Positions 43,750-53,950 of a stretch of 64,000 bases of DNA are shown here, one piece after another. The position numbers were made by a program, and so were the translations under genes. Source of the DNA: MGOM01 sp035455265 (GTDB lineage: Bacteria > Chloroflexota > Anaerolineae > Anaerolineales > E44-bin32); contig DATIFK010000002.1 of the NCBI GenBank assembly GCA_035455265.1, positions 3,677 to 67,676 of the forward strand, read 5' to 3'. Numbering within the stretch: position 1 is the first letter of the stretch; every line of letters starts with the position of its first letter. A model generated the notes under the pieces. That model made no database searches and was not told the DNA's origin. It saw only the letters and a list, made by a program, of their open reading frames with translations.

Positions 43750-45426
43750 TCAGCCTGGCGGCAGGTTCATCAGGCTTGTCCAGAGGTACGAGTAGTACTC
43801 CCACTGGTTGGTGTTGCCGACGTGGAGCGGCGACGAGGCGTCGAGCCCCATGGTGAAGGTCGCCACGACGTCATTGGCGTCGAAGGACGTGCCGTCGTGG
43901 AACTTGACGCCCTGACGCAGCGCGCAGGTCCACACGGACAGGTCGTCGTTCGGAGTGCACGACGTCGCCAGCGCCGGCTCGGGGACGGCCTCGTTCGGCG
44001 GGTAGGCATACATGCCTTCGACCACCTGCGTGCAGCCGCGCAGCGACTCGCCGTCCGTCTCATCAGCGCAGAACAGGCTGATAGGCTCGGCATTCTGCAT
44101 GAAGACGAACGTGTCGCCGGAGCCCGGGGACGAGAAGGCGAAGCGCTCTTCCGTCAGCGGGCTGGCTTGCGGGACCCCGACGTCGGCGCGGTAGGCTGCC
44201 GCCGAGGCGCCGTGAGCAACCGGCACCATGGGGACCAGCTCGCGGATGGCGTTGTTGGCCTGGGTGTAGATGGCCGTGGCTTGCGCCGGATCGGCGATGG
44301 CCGCGCCCTGCTTCAGCAGGTCATAGATCTCCGGGAAGGGGTTGCCGAACTGCGGGTTCGCCTCACCGAAGTGGAAGTCGAGGAAGTTCGTGATGTGCGG
44401 GTAGTCGGCGCCCCAGCCGAGCAGGTACAGGCCGTCGAGCCGTCCGGCGCCCGACTCCTCGATGAACGCGCCCGACTCCATCACCTCGATGGTGGCGTCG
44501 ATGTTCAGGTTCTGCTTGAGCTGAGCCTGGATCTCCTCAGCCACACGACCGACTTCCGGCAGGTAGCCGCGGACGACGTCGCGATAGAACAGCTTGGTCG
44601 AGAAGCCGTCGGGGAAGCCGGCATCCGCCAGAAGTTGCTTGGCGGCGGTGGGGTCGAAGTCATACCACGGGTCGCCGTCGCAGCCGTTGGGGATTTCGCA
44701 CGGCGTGAAGTGGGTCGCCACCACCGAGCCCGCCGGGTAGAACGTGTCGACGATCCGCTGGCGGTCGATGCCCATGGCGATGGCCTTGCGTACATTGACA
44801 TCGTCGAAGGGCTCGAAGGTGTTGGTCATCGCGATGTAGAAGATGTTGAGCGCGGCGCGGTCGATCAGCTGAAGATTCGGGTCACCCTTGATGACGGCGA
44901 AGTCATCCGGGCCGGGATTGTCGATCCCGTTGACGGTGCCGGCCTGCAGCTCGAGCGTGCGGGCCGCCGACTCGGCGCTCCAGCGGAAGACCAGGGTCTT
45001 GGCCTTGGCCGCCTCGCCCCAGTAGTCGTCGAAGCGAGTGAAGGTCAGGCTCTCGCCGGCCGTCCACTGCGAAACCTGGTACGGTCCGGTGCCGACGGGC
45101 GAGCGCAGGCGGACTTCCGCCGGGGTGTCGGCCTTCGATTCGTACTCCAGCCATTCCTGCGGGTAGATACCGAACACGTCGAAGGCTATCTTCTGCAGGA
45201 AGGCCGGGTCCGGCTGGCACATGGTGAATTCGACGGTGTACTGATCGAGCGCCTTGACGCTCCTCATCAGGCCGCCATAGTCACAGTTGCCGGCATCCAG
45301 GACCATCGGCTCGCTGTACTTGACCTCCGCATAGGGACGCGGCGGGCCGGCTGGCGCACAGGCCGCCAGGACCATGGCCAGGGCGACGAGCGCACCGAGG
45401 CCTGCAAACAACGAACGGCGTTTCAC
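43750..45426 (-). CDS. Circularly permuted SBP_bac_5 peptide-binding lipoprotein
   Basis: A 558-residue exported binding protein. The lipobox is VLAAC with Cys23, from a GTG start preceded by GGAGGAG. After a ~15-residue linker it starts at a point normally ~120 residues inside the family: RSVKALDQYTVEFTM, then GTGPYQVSQW, DDYWGE, the PFDDVNVRKAIAMGIDR block and MVPVAHG near the usual end. It then continues with QNAEPISLFCADE, PALATSC, VWTCALRQGVKFHDGTSFDANDVV and LDASSPLHV (about residues 437-558), which is normally the N-terminal part of the mature protein. Several Cys suggest disulfides. Permeases follow. Confidence 0.9.
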   Translation of the reverse strand: MKRRSLFAGLGALVALAMVLAACAPAGPPRPYAEVKYSEPMVLDAGNCDYGGLMRSVKALDQYTVEFTMCQPDPAFLQKIAFDVFGIYPQEWLEYESKADTPAEVRLRSPVGTGPYQVSQWTAGESLTFTRFDDYWGEAAKAKTLVFRWSAESAARTLELQAGTVNGIDNPGPDDFAVIKGDPNLQLIDRAALNIFYIAMTNTFEPFDDVNVRKAIAMGIDRQRIVDTFYPAGSVVATHFTPCEIPNGCDGDPWYDFDPTAAKQLLADAGFPDGFSTKLFYRDVVRGYLPEVGRVAEEIQAQLKQNLNIDATIEVMESGAFIEESGAGRLDGLYLLGWGADYPHITNFLDFHFGEANPQFGNPFPEIYDLLKQGAAIADPAQATAIYTQANNAIRELVPMVPVAHGASAAAYRADVGVPQASPLTEERFAFSSPGSGDTFVFMQNAEPISLFCADETDGESLRGCTQVVEGMYAYPPNEAVPEPALATSCTPNDDLSVWTCALRQGVKFHDGTSFDANDVVATFTMGLDASSPLHVGNTNQWEYYSYLWTSLMNLPPG

Positions 45427-45589
45427 GGGCTCTCCTCCATTCATAAGGGTCGGGTACGGGGAACCGCACGATCCGAGTTGCTGAGCCATCCACCTCCTCT
45501 GCCCGATAGGGCCACGGCCCGAAGGCGGGCCGATCGTGGGGATGTATCGTTGCGGCTGTGAATCAGGGGTCGCTTTGGCGTGATTTGCT

Positions 45590-45617
45590 ATTCTAGCAGG
45601 AATCAGGCGGTCGTCAA
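45590..45617 (-). promoter_or_regulatory. Promoter of the oligopeptide transporter operon
   Basis: TTGACG (45617-45612), 16 bases, TAGAAT (45595-45590) on the minus strand. The leader to the GTG is about 160 bases; nothing structured was recognised in it. Confidence 0.65.
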
Positions 45618-45712
45618 ACAGGCGTCCGGCGCTTGGAAGCGTCGCTGGAGGCCCCCGCAGGCTGGCGGAGGCGTCCTCAGGGTAAGGCCTGCGGCCACGA
45701 GAACGGCGGACG

Positions 45713-45774
45713 GCTGATAGCGGATGGCCCCCGGAAGAACACCCCACTCGGACCGCGGACCGCCCGCTATCAGC
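45713..45774. terminator. GCTGATAGCG hairpin after glgC
   Basis: Perfect arms 45713-45722 and 45765-45774 just past the glgC stop, with further paired CGGA/CCGC words inside. No U-run. The 351-bp gap 45427-45777 holds only this element and the transporter promoter. Confidence 0.5.
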
Positions 45775-45777
45775 TTC

Positions 45778-47037
45778 CTATGGCCCGACCCTCGTCCCAT
45801 CCGGCAGAACGGCGTTCTTGGGAACGACGACGATGCCGTCCCGCACCGACCAAGCCGCCTCATCGAGGTCCGTCCCGGGCGGGAAGGGCTCGATTTGCAC
45901 CCGGCGGCCGATGCGGGCGTTCTTGTCCACGATGGCCCCCCGAATCCTGGAGCCGGCTCCCACGCCGATCGCCGGAGCGGATGCCGGCGCCGGCGGCGCC
46001 TCCGACTCGTAGTAGTCGGCCCCCATCATGACGGTATCCTGAATGCTCACGTCGTCGCCGATCAGGGAACGAATGCCGACGACGGTGTGAACGATTTCGG
46101 CGCCCTCGACCAGACAGCCGTCCGCCAGCAGCACGCGGTCGAGGCGGACGTCGTAGATGCGCGAGCCGGGCAGCAGGCGCGGCCGGGTGTAGATCGGCGC
46201 CACCGGATCGTGGAACGAAAAGAGCGGGTTCGGGCCCACCAGAGCCAGATTGGCCTCGTAGAAAGCCCGGATCGATCCGATGTCCTCCCAGTAGCCGTCG
46301 AAGACGTAGCCGAAGACGCGGTGGGAGGCGATCGCCGCCGGGAGCACGCCGCCTCCGAAATCGTCATGCGGTCCGGCGAGCATCTCCGTCAGGGCCGGGC
46401 GGCGGAAGATGTAGATCCCCATCGAGCCGACAAACGGGAAGCTCGGATCCGGCCGGCTGACCAGGCTCTCCAGCACAGACGGGTCGCGCGGCTTCTCGGC
46501 GAAGGCGGTGATGCGGCCATCCCCCGCCAGACGCAGCACGCCGTAGCGGGCCGCGTCCTCCCCGCGGATCGGCCGAACGGCGACCGTCACATCGGCCTCG
46601 ACTTGGCGGTGGAACTCGATCAGGCCGCCGTAGTCCATCCGATACAGATGGTCGCCGGCCAGAATCAGCACATCCTGGGCGTGCGTCGCCTCGATCTCGA
46701 AGAGCTGCTTGCGAACGGCGTCGGCCGTCCCCTGGTACCAGTCCAGGTTGGTCGTCGTTTGCTCCGCCGCCAGGATCTGCACCCAGCCCGGATGGAACAG
46801 ATCGAAGTGGTAGGTTTGCGAGATGTGGCGGTGGAGCGAGGCGGAGTTGAACTGCGTCAGGATCGAGACCTGGTGGACGCCGGAGTTGAGGCAGTTGCTG
46901 AGCGGGATGTCGATCAGTCGGTACTTGCCGGCGATCGGCACCGCCGGCTTGGCGCGCTCGCGCGTCAACGGCCACAGCCGAGTGCCCCGCCCTCCGCCCA
47001 GAATGACGGCCAGGACCCGCTCGTGCGAACCCGCCAT
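45778..47037 (-). CDS. glgC: glucose-1-phosphate adenylyltransferase
   Basis: A 419-residue enzyme that makes ADP-glucose, the committed step of glycogen synthesis. The N-terminal GGGRGTRLWPLTRERAKPAVP is the pyrophosphorylase signature, followed by KYRLIDIPLSNC. Later blocks include AGDHLYRMDYG, FAEKPRDP and VGSMGIYIF, then a left-handed beta-helix C-terminus of hexapeptide type. No glgA or glgB is adjacent. The ATG is preceded by TAGAAT six bases upstream and has no clear ribosome-binding site, predicting a leaderless transcript. Confidence 0.95.
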   Translation of the reverse strand: MAGSHERVLAVILGGGRGTRLWPLTRERAKPAVPIAGKYRLIDIPLSNCLNSGVHQVSILTQFNSASLHRHISQTYHFDLFHPGWVQILAAEQTTTNLDWYQGTADAVRKQLFEIEATHAQDVLILAGDHLYRMDYGGLIEFHRQVEADVTVAVRPIRGEDAARYGVLRLAGDGRITAFAEKPRDPSVLESLVSRPDPSFPFVGSMGIYIFRRPALTEMLAGPHDDFGGGVLPAAIASHRVFGYVFDGYWEDIGSIRAFYEANLALVGPNPLFSFHDPVAPIYTRPRLLPGSRIYDVRLDRVLLADGCLVEGAEIVHTVVGIRSLIGDDVSIQDTVMMGADYYESEAPPAPASAPAIGVGAGSRIRGAIVDKNARIGRRVQIEPFPPGTDLDEAAWSVRDGIVVVPKNAVLPDGTRVGP

Positions 47038-47043
47038 GGCCTC

Positions 47044-47049
47044 ATTCTA
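47044..47049 (-). promoter_or_regulatory. -10 element of glgC (leaderless type)
   Basis: Minus-strand TAGAAT with a gap of exactly six bases to the ATG at 47037. Confidence 0.55.
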
Positions 47050-47173
47050 CGGCGAAATGGAGATGGGCTCCCACCCCCCGCCAATGCCCGGCAGGCCCGA
47101 GAGGGGCAACGGATGGGGGACAGGGGCGGGTAGCAGCTGGCTGGCGGCCGGTGGCAGTGCCGGGGGTGAGGAC

Positions 47174-47377
47174 CTACCTCCGCACCTCGCCCTCGACTTC
47201 GAAGCCCAGTCGTTCACCGGGAGCGGCACCGTAGTCGGTCAGGTCCTCCAGGGTCAGGCGGACGCGGAACGGGCCGGGGTGCGATGAGCGCGCCAGGTGC
47301 CGGATCACGGCTTCGTCGGCCCCGACGCCGAAGGTTTTCAGCAGGCGGCGGATGTCATCGCGGCTTGGGCTGTCCAT
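47174..47377 (-). CDS. Small protein of unknown function
   Basis: I do not recognise this 67-residue protein. It is supported by GGAGGAG four bases before the ATG and by its position 19 bases after the DUF92 stop on the same strand. The N-terminal half is helical and charged (RDDIRRLLKTFGVGADEAVIRHL); the C-terminal half alternates as beta strands (FRVRLTLEDLTDYG, ERLGFEVEGEVRR). There is no Cys, signal peptide or membrane segment. It could be a small nucleic-acid- or protein-binding module. Confidence 0.6.
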   Translation of the reverse strand: MDSPSRDDIRRLLKTFGVGADEAVIRHLARSSHPGPFRVRLTLEDLTDYGAAPGERLGFEVEGEVRR

Positions 47378-47396
47378 CGTCTCCTCCGGTCCGAGT

Positions 47397-48212
47397 CTAC
47401 ATAGTCAGGAACAGGGCGATCGCCGCGCCCACGATTGACGCCGCCAGATTGACGCCGTCGTTGCGCAGCCAGGGCCATCCCCGCAGGCGCCGGGTGGCCG
47501 TCCCGCAGATGTGAGTAGGATGGCGCTCGGTCTCCTTGCCGCACGCGGGGCACCAATAGATCGCCTGCACGGTGGCGCCGAGCAGGCTGTCGGCCAGCGA
47601 GCCGAAGAACCCGCCAAGCGTTGCGGCCACGCCCAGGGCCGTACCGGCCGAAGGTCCCTGGAGCGCAGCGTAAGGGGCAGCGAGCCCGGCTGGCAAACCG
47701 ATCAGGGCCGCGCCTCCGATGGCTGCCAGCAGACCCTCGACACTGGCCGCACCGGAGGTTCCGGGTTCGACGAGGCGCCCATCGGTCAGCCGCCGCGGCC
47801 AGCCTCGCGCCAAGACACCCAGCTCGGTGGCCCATGTGTCGGCGTTGACGGCGGCCAGCGCGCCGGCAATCGCCGCCAGCCAGCGGGGGTCGCGCGTGAG
47901 CCCATAGGCGAGCGAGGCGGCTGCCGCCACACCGCCGTTGGCCAACACCTGGCCGGCATCGCGTTCGCCGCCCTTGTCGAAGGCGGCCGCCACCGCCACC
48001 TTGCGCGCTGCACCCGCCCGCGAAAGCAGGCTCGAGGAGATGAAGAACGTCATCAGCAACAGGGCCGGCAGGAGACCGCCGAATCCAAACGTGATCGATC
48101 CCACCAACACGGCCGCCCAGGCCCCACTTGGAGCGAGTGCTCGGGCGCGGCGGGCCAGGAAGGCCACCCCAACGGCCAGAGCGATCCCCACCGCTACCTG
48201 TGTGGAATTCAT
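47397..48212 (-). CDS. DUF92 family membrane protein
   Basis: A 271-residue protein with about seven membrane helices and Gly-rich turns (GSITFGFGGLLPALLLMTFF, VNADTWATELGVL, GGFFGSLADSLLGATVQ), matching DUF92/TIGR00297. Plant VTE6, which phosphorylates phytyl phosphate, belongs to this family, so an isoprenyl-phosphate kinase activity is a possibility. A cytoplasmic loop CPACGKETERHPTHICG has a zinc-type Cys set. The ATG at 48212 begins MNSTQVAVGIAL, a normal N-terminus; its first codons overlap the first of four phased TGTGGA words. Confidence 0.85.
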   Translation of the reverse strand: MNSTQVAVGIALAVGVAFLARRARALAPSGAWAAVLVGSITFGFGGLLPALLLMTFFISSSLLSRAGAARKVAVAAAFDKGGERDAGQVLANGGVAAAASLAYGLTRDPRWLAAIAGALAAVNADTWATELGVLARGWPRRLTDGRLVEPGTSGAASVEGLLAAIGGAALIGLPAGLAAPYAALQGPSAGTALGVAATLGGFFGSLADSLLGATVQAIYWCPACGKETERHPTHICGTATRRLRGWPWLRNDGVNLAASIVGAAIALFLTM

Positions 48213-48274
48213 GGGGGATCTCTGTGGAGAACCCGTGTCGGAGCTGTGGATAAGGGCCGAATCCCTGTGGAAAA
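48201..48274. promoter_or_regulatory. Four TGTGGA words phased at 22 bp (DnaA-box-like)
   Basis: TGTGGAATT (48201), TGTGGAGAA (48223), TGTGGATAA (48245, a perfect DnaA box) and TGTGGAAAA (48266) lie in the same orientation, with 22, 22 and 21 bp between starts. The array covers the gap between DUF92 and the PH-like gene. Confidence 0.6.
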
Positions 48275-48285
48275 CATGGGGAAGG

Positions 48286-49191
48286 TCAGGCCGCCGCGAT
48301 GAGTTGCAGGGCAGCGCCCCAGAAGAGCACTCCCACGACGACCGCCAGTCCCCACATGCCGTACGCCAGGAGCCGATCACCCTCCGATCTGTACAACCAA
48401 CCACCCAGGAGGGCGTCGACCACCCAGCATAAGCCCGCGGTCAGCGGCAGGAAAAGCAATCGGCCGGGAGGCACCAGCAGGTTGGGCTGGCCTGCAGCGT
48501 CAAATCCAAAAGGGATTAGAGCCGCGGCATGGGAGAGGGAGGCGCCCAGATAGCCCAACAACCCGATGGGCAGGGCCAAGCCGAGCAGGACCAGCCAGCG
48601 CGCCGTCTTGTCCTCCCACAACCGGTCCGAAAAGAACTCGGGCCGCACCGACAGGGGGGTGACCTTCTCGAGCGGGCCGAGGCGCGTGGCCCGCACGAAG
48701 GCTTCCAGAAAAGCCTTGGGATCGGGCGGTGAGATGGCGAGCACGCGGCCGCCGGTGGCGACCAACAACGTCTCGGCGGCGGACCGCGTCGAAAGGAATT
48801 CGATCGGACCGACCCCCTCGACCCGGCCCTCCCCCACAACGCATCCAGGCCACCACAAGCCGCGCGCCGGCCGCAGGCTGAGCCTCATCTCTTCGGGAAC
48901 AGGCTGCAGGACAACCTCCGCCATGGGCGCTTCTTCGAGGCGAAGCCCCCAGCGCAAGCGAAGAGCGTTGCGGTCGATTCGATAGCGGGCTGTCAGCAGG
49001 CCATACAGGCGGTAGGCGGCAACGACGGCCAGGGGAGCCCCCGCCAGCGGCATAAGGGTCCACAACACCAACCACGGGGATAGCGCCGCGCGTCCGATCT
49101 GAGCCAGGCCGATGGCCGCAGCCGCCAGGCCTGCCAGGAGCAGGCCGATCCCGATCAGCAGGCCGGTGCGCAGAGGCGGTCGACAGTCCAT
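48286..49191 (-). CDS. PH-like domain membrane protein
   Basis: A 301-residue protein: two N-terminal membrane helices, then a bacterial PH-like beta domain (about 70-165) recognised by RYRIDRNALRLRWGLRLEEAPMAEV and AISPPDPKAFLEAF, followed by further helices at the C-terminus. Such proteins are membrane-linked with unknown ligands. The ATG at 49191 is chosen because it begins just before the first helix; an upstream ATG is in the ilvE terminator. It is 73 bases from DUF92. Confidence 0.72.
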   Translation of the reverse strand: MDCRPPLRTGLLIGIGLLLAGLAAAAIGLAQIGRAALSPWLVLWTLMPLAGAPLAVVAAYRLYGLLTARYRIDRNALRLRWGLRLEEAPMAEVVLQPVPEEMRLSLRPARGLWWPGCVVGEGRVEGVGPIEFLSTRSAAETLLVATGGRVLAISPPDPKAFLEAFVRATRLGPLEKVTPLSVRPEFFSDRLWEDKTARWLVLLGLALPIGLLGYLGASLSHAAALIPFGFDAAGQPNLLVPPGRLLFLPLTAGLCWVVDALLGGWLYRSEGDRLLAYGMWGLAVVVGVLFWGAALQLIAAA

Positions 49192-49202
49192 CGGGGAATG
49201 CA

Positions 49203-49233
49203 ACGGGGGTGCGCCTGGGAGCAGCACCCCCGT
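49203..49233 (-). terminator. Terminator hairpin after ilvE
   Basis: ACGGGGGTGC (49203-49212) and GCACCCCCGT (49224-49233) are perfect arms around 11 bases, starting 21 bases past the ilvE stop. The tail is only weakly T-rich. Confidence 0.65.
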
Positions 49234-49254
49234 CGAAAGCGCATCAACGGACGA

Positions 49255-50199
49255 TCAGCGAGCAGCGGCCGGCTCGCGAACGTAGACAGGCTCGTTCCAA
49301 TGGCGGTACTTCCGCAACCGGCCGCGCACGACGTCCTGGTACATCTGGCGCATCTGCCCGGTCACCGGGCCCATGACACCGTCGCCGACCGGCCGGTGGT
49401 CGATACGTGTCACAGCCGTCACCTGGGCGGCGGTTCCTGTCAGGAAGAGCTCGTCGCAGACGTAGACCTCGGTGCGGTCGATGTGCCGCTCGACGACGGG
49501 CAGCCCCAACTCGTCCTGGGCGAGGGTGATGATGGTGCGGCGGGTGATCCCCTCCAGGATGTTGTCGGTCACCGGCGGCGTGATCAACACGTCGTTGCGC
49601 ACCATGAAGACATTCTCGGCGCTGCCCTCGGAGATGTGGCCCTCGTTGGTCAACACCAAGGCCTCATCGAAGCCCGAACGGACGGCGTCGGTCTTGATGA
49701 AGGCCGAGTTGATATAGGCGCCGGTGATCTTGGCCCGGGCCGGCACGGCATTGTCGTCGATGCGGCGCCACGACGAGAACGTGACGTGGGCTCCCTCGTC
49801 CCGATCCACATAGCGGTCGAAGGGGACGGCAAACATGGTCAGCTCATCGTGCAGGTCGTGGAGCCGGACGCCGATGATCTCGTCGGATTTGTACACCAGC
49901 GGGCGGATATAGCAGTCCTGGCGGAGCCCTTCCGCCTGAAGCAAGCGCAACGTGATGTCGCGCAAGTCCTCTTCCGTGAGGTCGATGGTGGCGCACAGCA
50001 TGCGCGCCGAATGCAGCAGGCGGTGGTAGTGGTCGAGGATACGGAACACGAACAGCTGTTCCTCCTCGGGGTTCCAGTAGCCGCGCAGACCTCCGAACGC
50101 CCCTGTGCCGTAGTTCAGCGCGTGAGTCATCACGCCGACTTTGGCCTCGCTGTAAGGGACCATCTTGCCTTGGAAGTATGCGAAGCGGGGAAGGGTCAC
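49255..50199 (-). CDS. ilvE: branched-chain-amino-acid aminotransferase
   Basis: A 314-residue fold-type IV PLP enzyme transferring amino groups between glutamate and the 2-oxo acids of Val, Leu and Ile. The Schiff-base Lys157 is in ARAKITGAYINS, preceded by SSWRRIDDNAVP. YGTGAFGGLRGYW and GSAENVFMVRNDVLITPP are family blocks. The start is a GTG at 50199 with GGAGG upstream, giving the normal N-terminus TLPRFAYFQGKMVPY. A TATAAT at 50292-50287 gives an 81-base leader whose 5' end can pair with the sequence beside the ribosome-binding site. Confidence 0.93.
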   Translation of the reverse strand: MTLPRFAYFQGKMVPYSEAKVGVMTHALNYGTGAFGGLRGYWNPEEEQLFVFRILDHYHRLLHSARMLCATIDLTEEDLRDITLRLLQAEGLRQDCYIRPLVYKSDEIIGVRLHDLHDELTMFAVPFDRYVDRDEGAHVTFSSWRRIDDNAVPARAKITGAYINSAFIKTDAVRSGFDEALVLTNEGHISEGSAENVFMVRNDVLITPPVTDNILEGITRRTIITLAQDELGLPVVERHIDRTEVYVCDELFLTGTAAQVTAVTRIDHRPVGDGVMGPVTGQMRQMYQDVVRGRLRKYRHWNEPVYVREPAAAR

Positions 50200-50208
50200 G
50201 GTGGGCCA

Positions 50209-50292
50209 CCTCCTGCAAGGCGCCACGCGGCCTGATGGATCACGGCCACGGCCTCCCCTGAGGGTGGGGGTCCGCCTTGCCTGGGTATTATA
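50209..50292 (-). promoter_or_regulatory. ilvE promoter and leader with 5'-end/RBS-proximal pairing
   Basis: TATAAT (50292-50287) places +1 at about 50280. GCAAGGCG at the very 5' end (50280-50273) is complementary to CGCCTTGC (50222-50215), which directly abuts the GGAGG (50213-50209). This may expose or mask the ribosome-binding site. Confidence 0.45.
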
Positions 50293-50476
50293 GCCTCCCG
50301 ACAAGAGGGTGGGAAGCCTGCAAGACTAACGCTTGACCTACGACATTCCTCCTTATGGGGACGTCGCTGCCCGAATCCGCAAGGACGTCAATTCGACTCG
50401 TCCGGCCAATCCCCACCCTACCCACCCTGAGGCGGGAGGGATTATGCCTCCCAAGAGCTTGCCAACCGACGCGAAA

Positions 50477-50503
50477 AGGCCGGCCCCTAATCGGGGCCGG
50501 CCT
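50477..50503 (-). terminator. Rho-independent terminator of dnaK
   Basis: AGGCCGGCCCC and GGGGCCGGCCT are perfect 11-bp arms around five bases, followed on the minus strand by TTTTCGC. It starts 22 bases after the dnaK stop. The 326-bp gap also contains the ilvE promoter region and a GGGAGG/CCTCCC repeat near 50440. Confidence 0.85.
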
Positions 50504-50525
50504 CGGATACTTCGCCGCCTGAGGC

Positions 50526-52412
<1,887 letters not shown>

Positions 52413-52542
52413 AGACGCATACCTCCACTTCCCCTCCAGCCTACTCGGGCACCGCAAGAAAAGGGTTAACGCCGCATTGGAGCGAGATCAGCGACGAGGC
52501 CGGTATACTTCAGGGGGCAGTGACGAGTGGTCAGCATGGCAG

Positions 52543-52590
52543 GCGCAGGCTTCAGCCCTGCGGCCGCAGCCTGAAGGCTGCGGCTACCCA
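52543..52590. repeat. GCAGGCTTCAGCC dispersed palindrome
   Basis: CGCAGGCTTCAGCCCTGCGG is mirrored imperfectly by CCGCAGCCTGAAGGCTGCGG, ending in GGCTACC. It lies between dnaK and the S51-like gene (divergent). Confidence 0.6.
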
Positions 52591-52653
52591 TCGGCCCTCG
52601 GTTCCCGCGAAGGATGTCGCAGCGATGGATAGGAGGCCAAGACGGGTGAGGGG

Positions 52654-53799
52654 ATGCCTGGTCGGCTAACCTTGATAGGCTCCGGCGAGACCGCGCCGGG
52701 TATGGTCCGGGTGCACCGGGCCCTGCTCGACTCGCTCGGCGAGCCGCCGCGCCCGGTCTTCCTCGACACGCCGGCCGGCTTCGAGCTCGGGGTGGACGGC
52801 ATCGCTGCCCGGTTCGTCGAGTTCTTCCGCACCAGCCTCGATCTCGATCTGCGCGTGGCGCGCTACCGCCATCGCGACGACCCGCCGCGCGCCCAGGGCG
52901 AGGCCCTCGAGGCTTTGACCCAGGCCAACTACATCATCGCCGGCCCGGGCAGCCCGACCTACGCCGTCGACCAGCTCCGCGCGACTCCCTTCGCCGAAGC
53001 CTTGGTCCGCCGCTGGAACGCCGGGGCCCAGTTGGTCTTCGCCAGCGCCGCGACCATCTCCCTCGGCCGGCACGCGCTCCCGGTCTACGAGATCTACAAG
53101 GTTGGCCAGCCCCTGCATTGGGCTGACGGGCTGGACGTCCTCGGATCGGTCGGATATGAACTGGCGATCATCCCGCATTGGGACAATGCCGAAGGCGGTA
53201 CCCACGACACCCGGGCGTGCTTCATGGGGATGGAGAGGTTCGCTCGCTTGCGGGCGCTGCTGCCGCCCACGGCCACCGTCCTGGGGGTCGACGAACACAC
53301 CGCCGTGACGCTCGACATCGACGGCGGCGTAGCCGAAGTGCGCGGCAAGGGAGGCATCACGGTGCTGCGCGGCGACGAGCAAACGGTCTACCCGAGCGGC
53401 CAATCCTTCCGCCTGGAGGCGCTGCGGCCTCCGGGCGTCGCAGCGAGTCCGGCCGGCGGAGCTCCAGCCAACCCGGCACCATCGGCGACGGCGGCTGCTA
53501 TCGGGCAGGCCGCGGCATTGGTCGGCTCCGGAGATCTGCCGGGCGGGCTCCGCCTGGCGGCGGACAAGGCGCCGGGCGACCTGGCGGTGTTGCTCCATCA
53601 GGCGGCTTCGGCGGTGGAACAGGCTGAACCGTCGACGGATGACGTCGCGCCCCTGCTGGATATCCTCATCGAACTGCGCAGCAGCCTGCGGGAGCGCGGC
53701 GAGTGGGCTCTGGCCGACGGCTTACGCGACCGATTGGAGGCCATCGGCTTCCAGCTCCGGGACACGCCCGAGGGCACGGTGTGGGTGCGCGTGCGCTAG
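52654..53799 (+). CDS. Peptidase S51-like protein with CysRS-like C-terminal tail
   Basis: A 381-residue protein. Residues ~5-245 resemble the cyanophycinase/dipeptidase E fold: GSGETAPG near the N-terminus, IIAGPGSPTYAVD, then FASAATISLG with Ser131 where the nucleophile is expected, and IPHWDNAEGGTHDTRACFMG. The usual G-x-S-A-G-A is changed, so activity is uncertain. Residues ~330-381 (LLDILIELRSSLRERGEWALADGLRDRLEAIGF, then DTPEGTVW) match the end of cysteinyl-tRNA synthetases. A Pro/Ala linker joins them. The ATG is the first of the frame. Confidence 0.75.
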   Translation: MPGRLTLIGSGETAPGMVRVHRALLDSLGEPPRPVFLDTPAGFELGVDGIAARFVEFFRTSLDLDLRVARYRHRDDPPRAQGEALEALTQANYIIAGPGSPTYAVDQLRATPFAEALVRRWNAGAQLVFASAATISLGRHALPVYEIYKVGQPLHWADGLDVLGSVGYELAIIPHWDNAEGGTHDTRACFMGMERFARLRALLPPTATVLGVDEHTAVTLDIDGGVAEVRGKGGITVLRGDEQTVYPSGQSFRLEALRPPGVAASPAGGAPANPAPSATAAAIGQAAALVGSGDLPGGLRLAADKAPGDLAVLLHQAASAVEQAEPSTDDVAPLLDILIELRSSLRERGEWALADGLRDRLEAIGFQLRDTPEGTVWVRVR

Positions 53800-53950
53800 C
53801 CGGACCAGCCGCGTTTCGCTCTTCCATTTTCTCGTCCAAGCATCGCAGATCTTCCTCTCGGCCGGAGAGCTTTCGGGCCGGCAGCCGAATTCGCTGCAAA
53901 CCACCTGCAAGGTCCAGCGGCTCCTTTCAATGCTAGGCTGAGACGGAGGC

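Noticed and set aside
43750..45426. Two fused or frameshifted binding-protein genes
   Set aside because: Each family block occurs once and total length is normal, so permutation explains the order better.
45427..45747. Upstream extension of the binding-protein frame
   Set aside because: The frame is open, but the lipobox signal and GGAGGAG show the start at 45426; the promoter lies inside the extension.
48201..48274. Calling the TGTGGA array the chromosome origin
   Set aside because: There is no dnaA, dnaN, rpmH or AT-rich unwinding region nearby; kept only as a finding.
52413..52653. CIRCE or HAIR heat-shock operator before dnaK
   Set aside because: Neither TTAGCACTC-N9-GAGTGCTAA nor CTTGAGT-N7-ACTCAAG is present.
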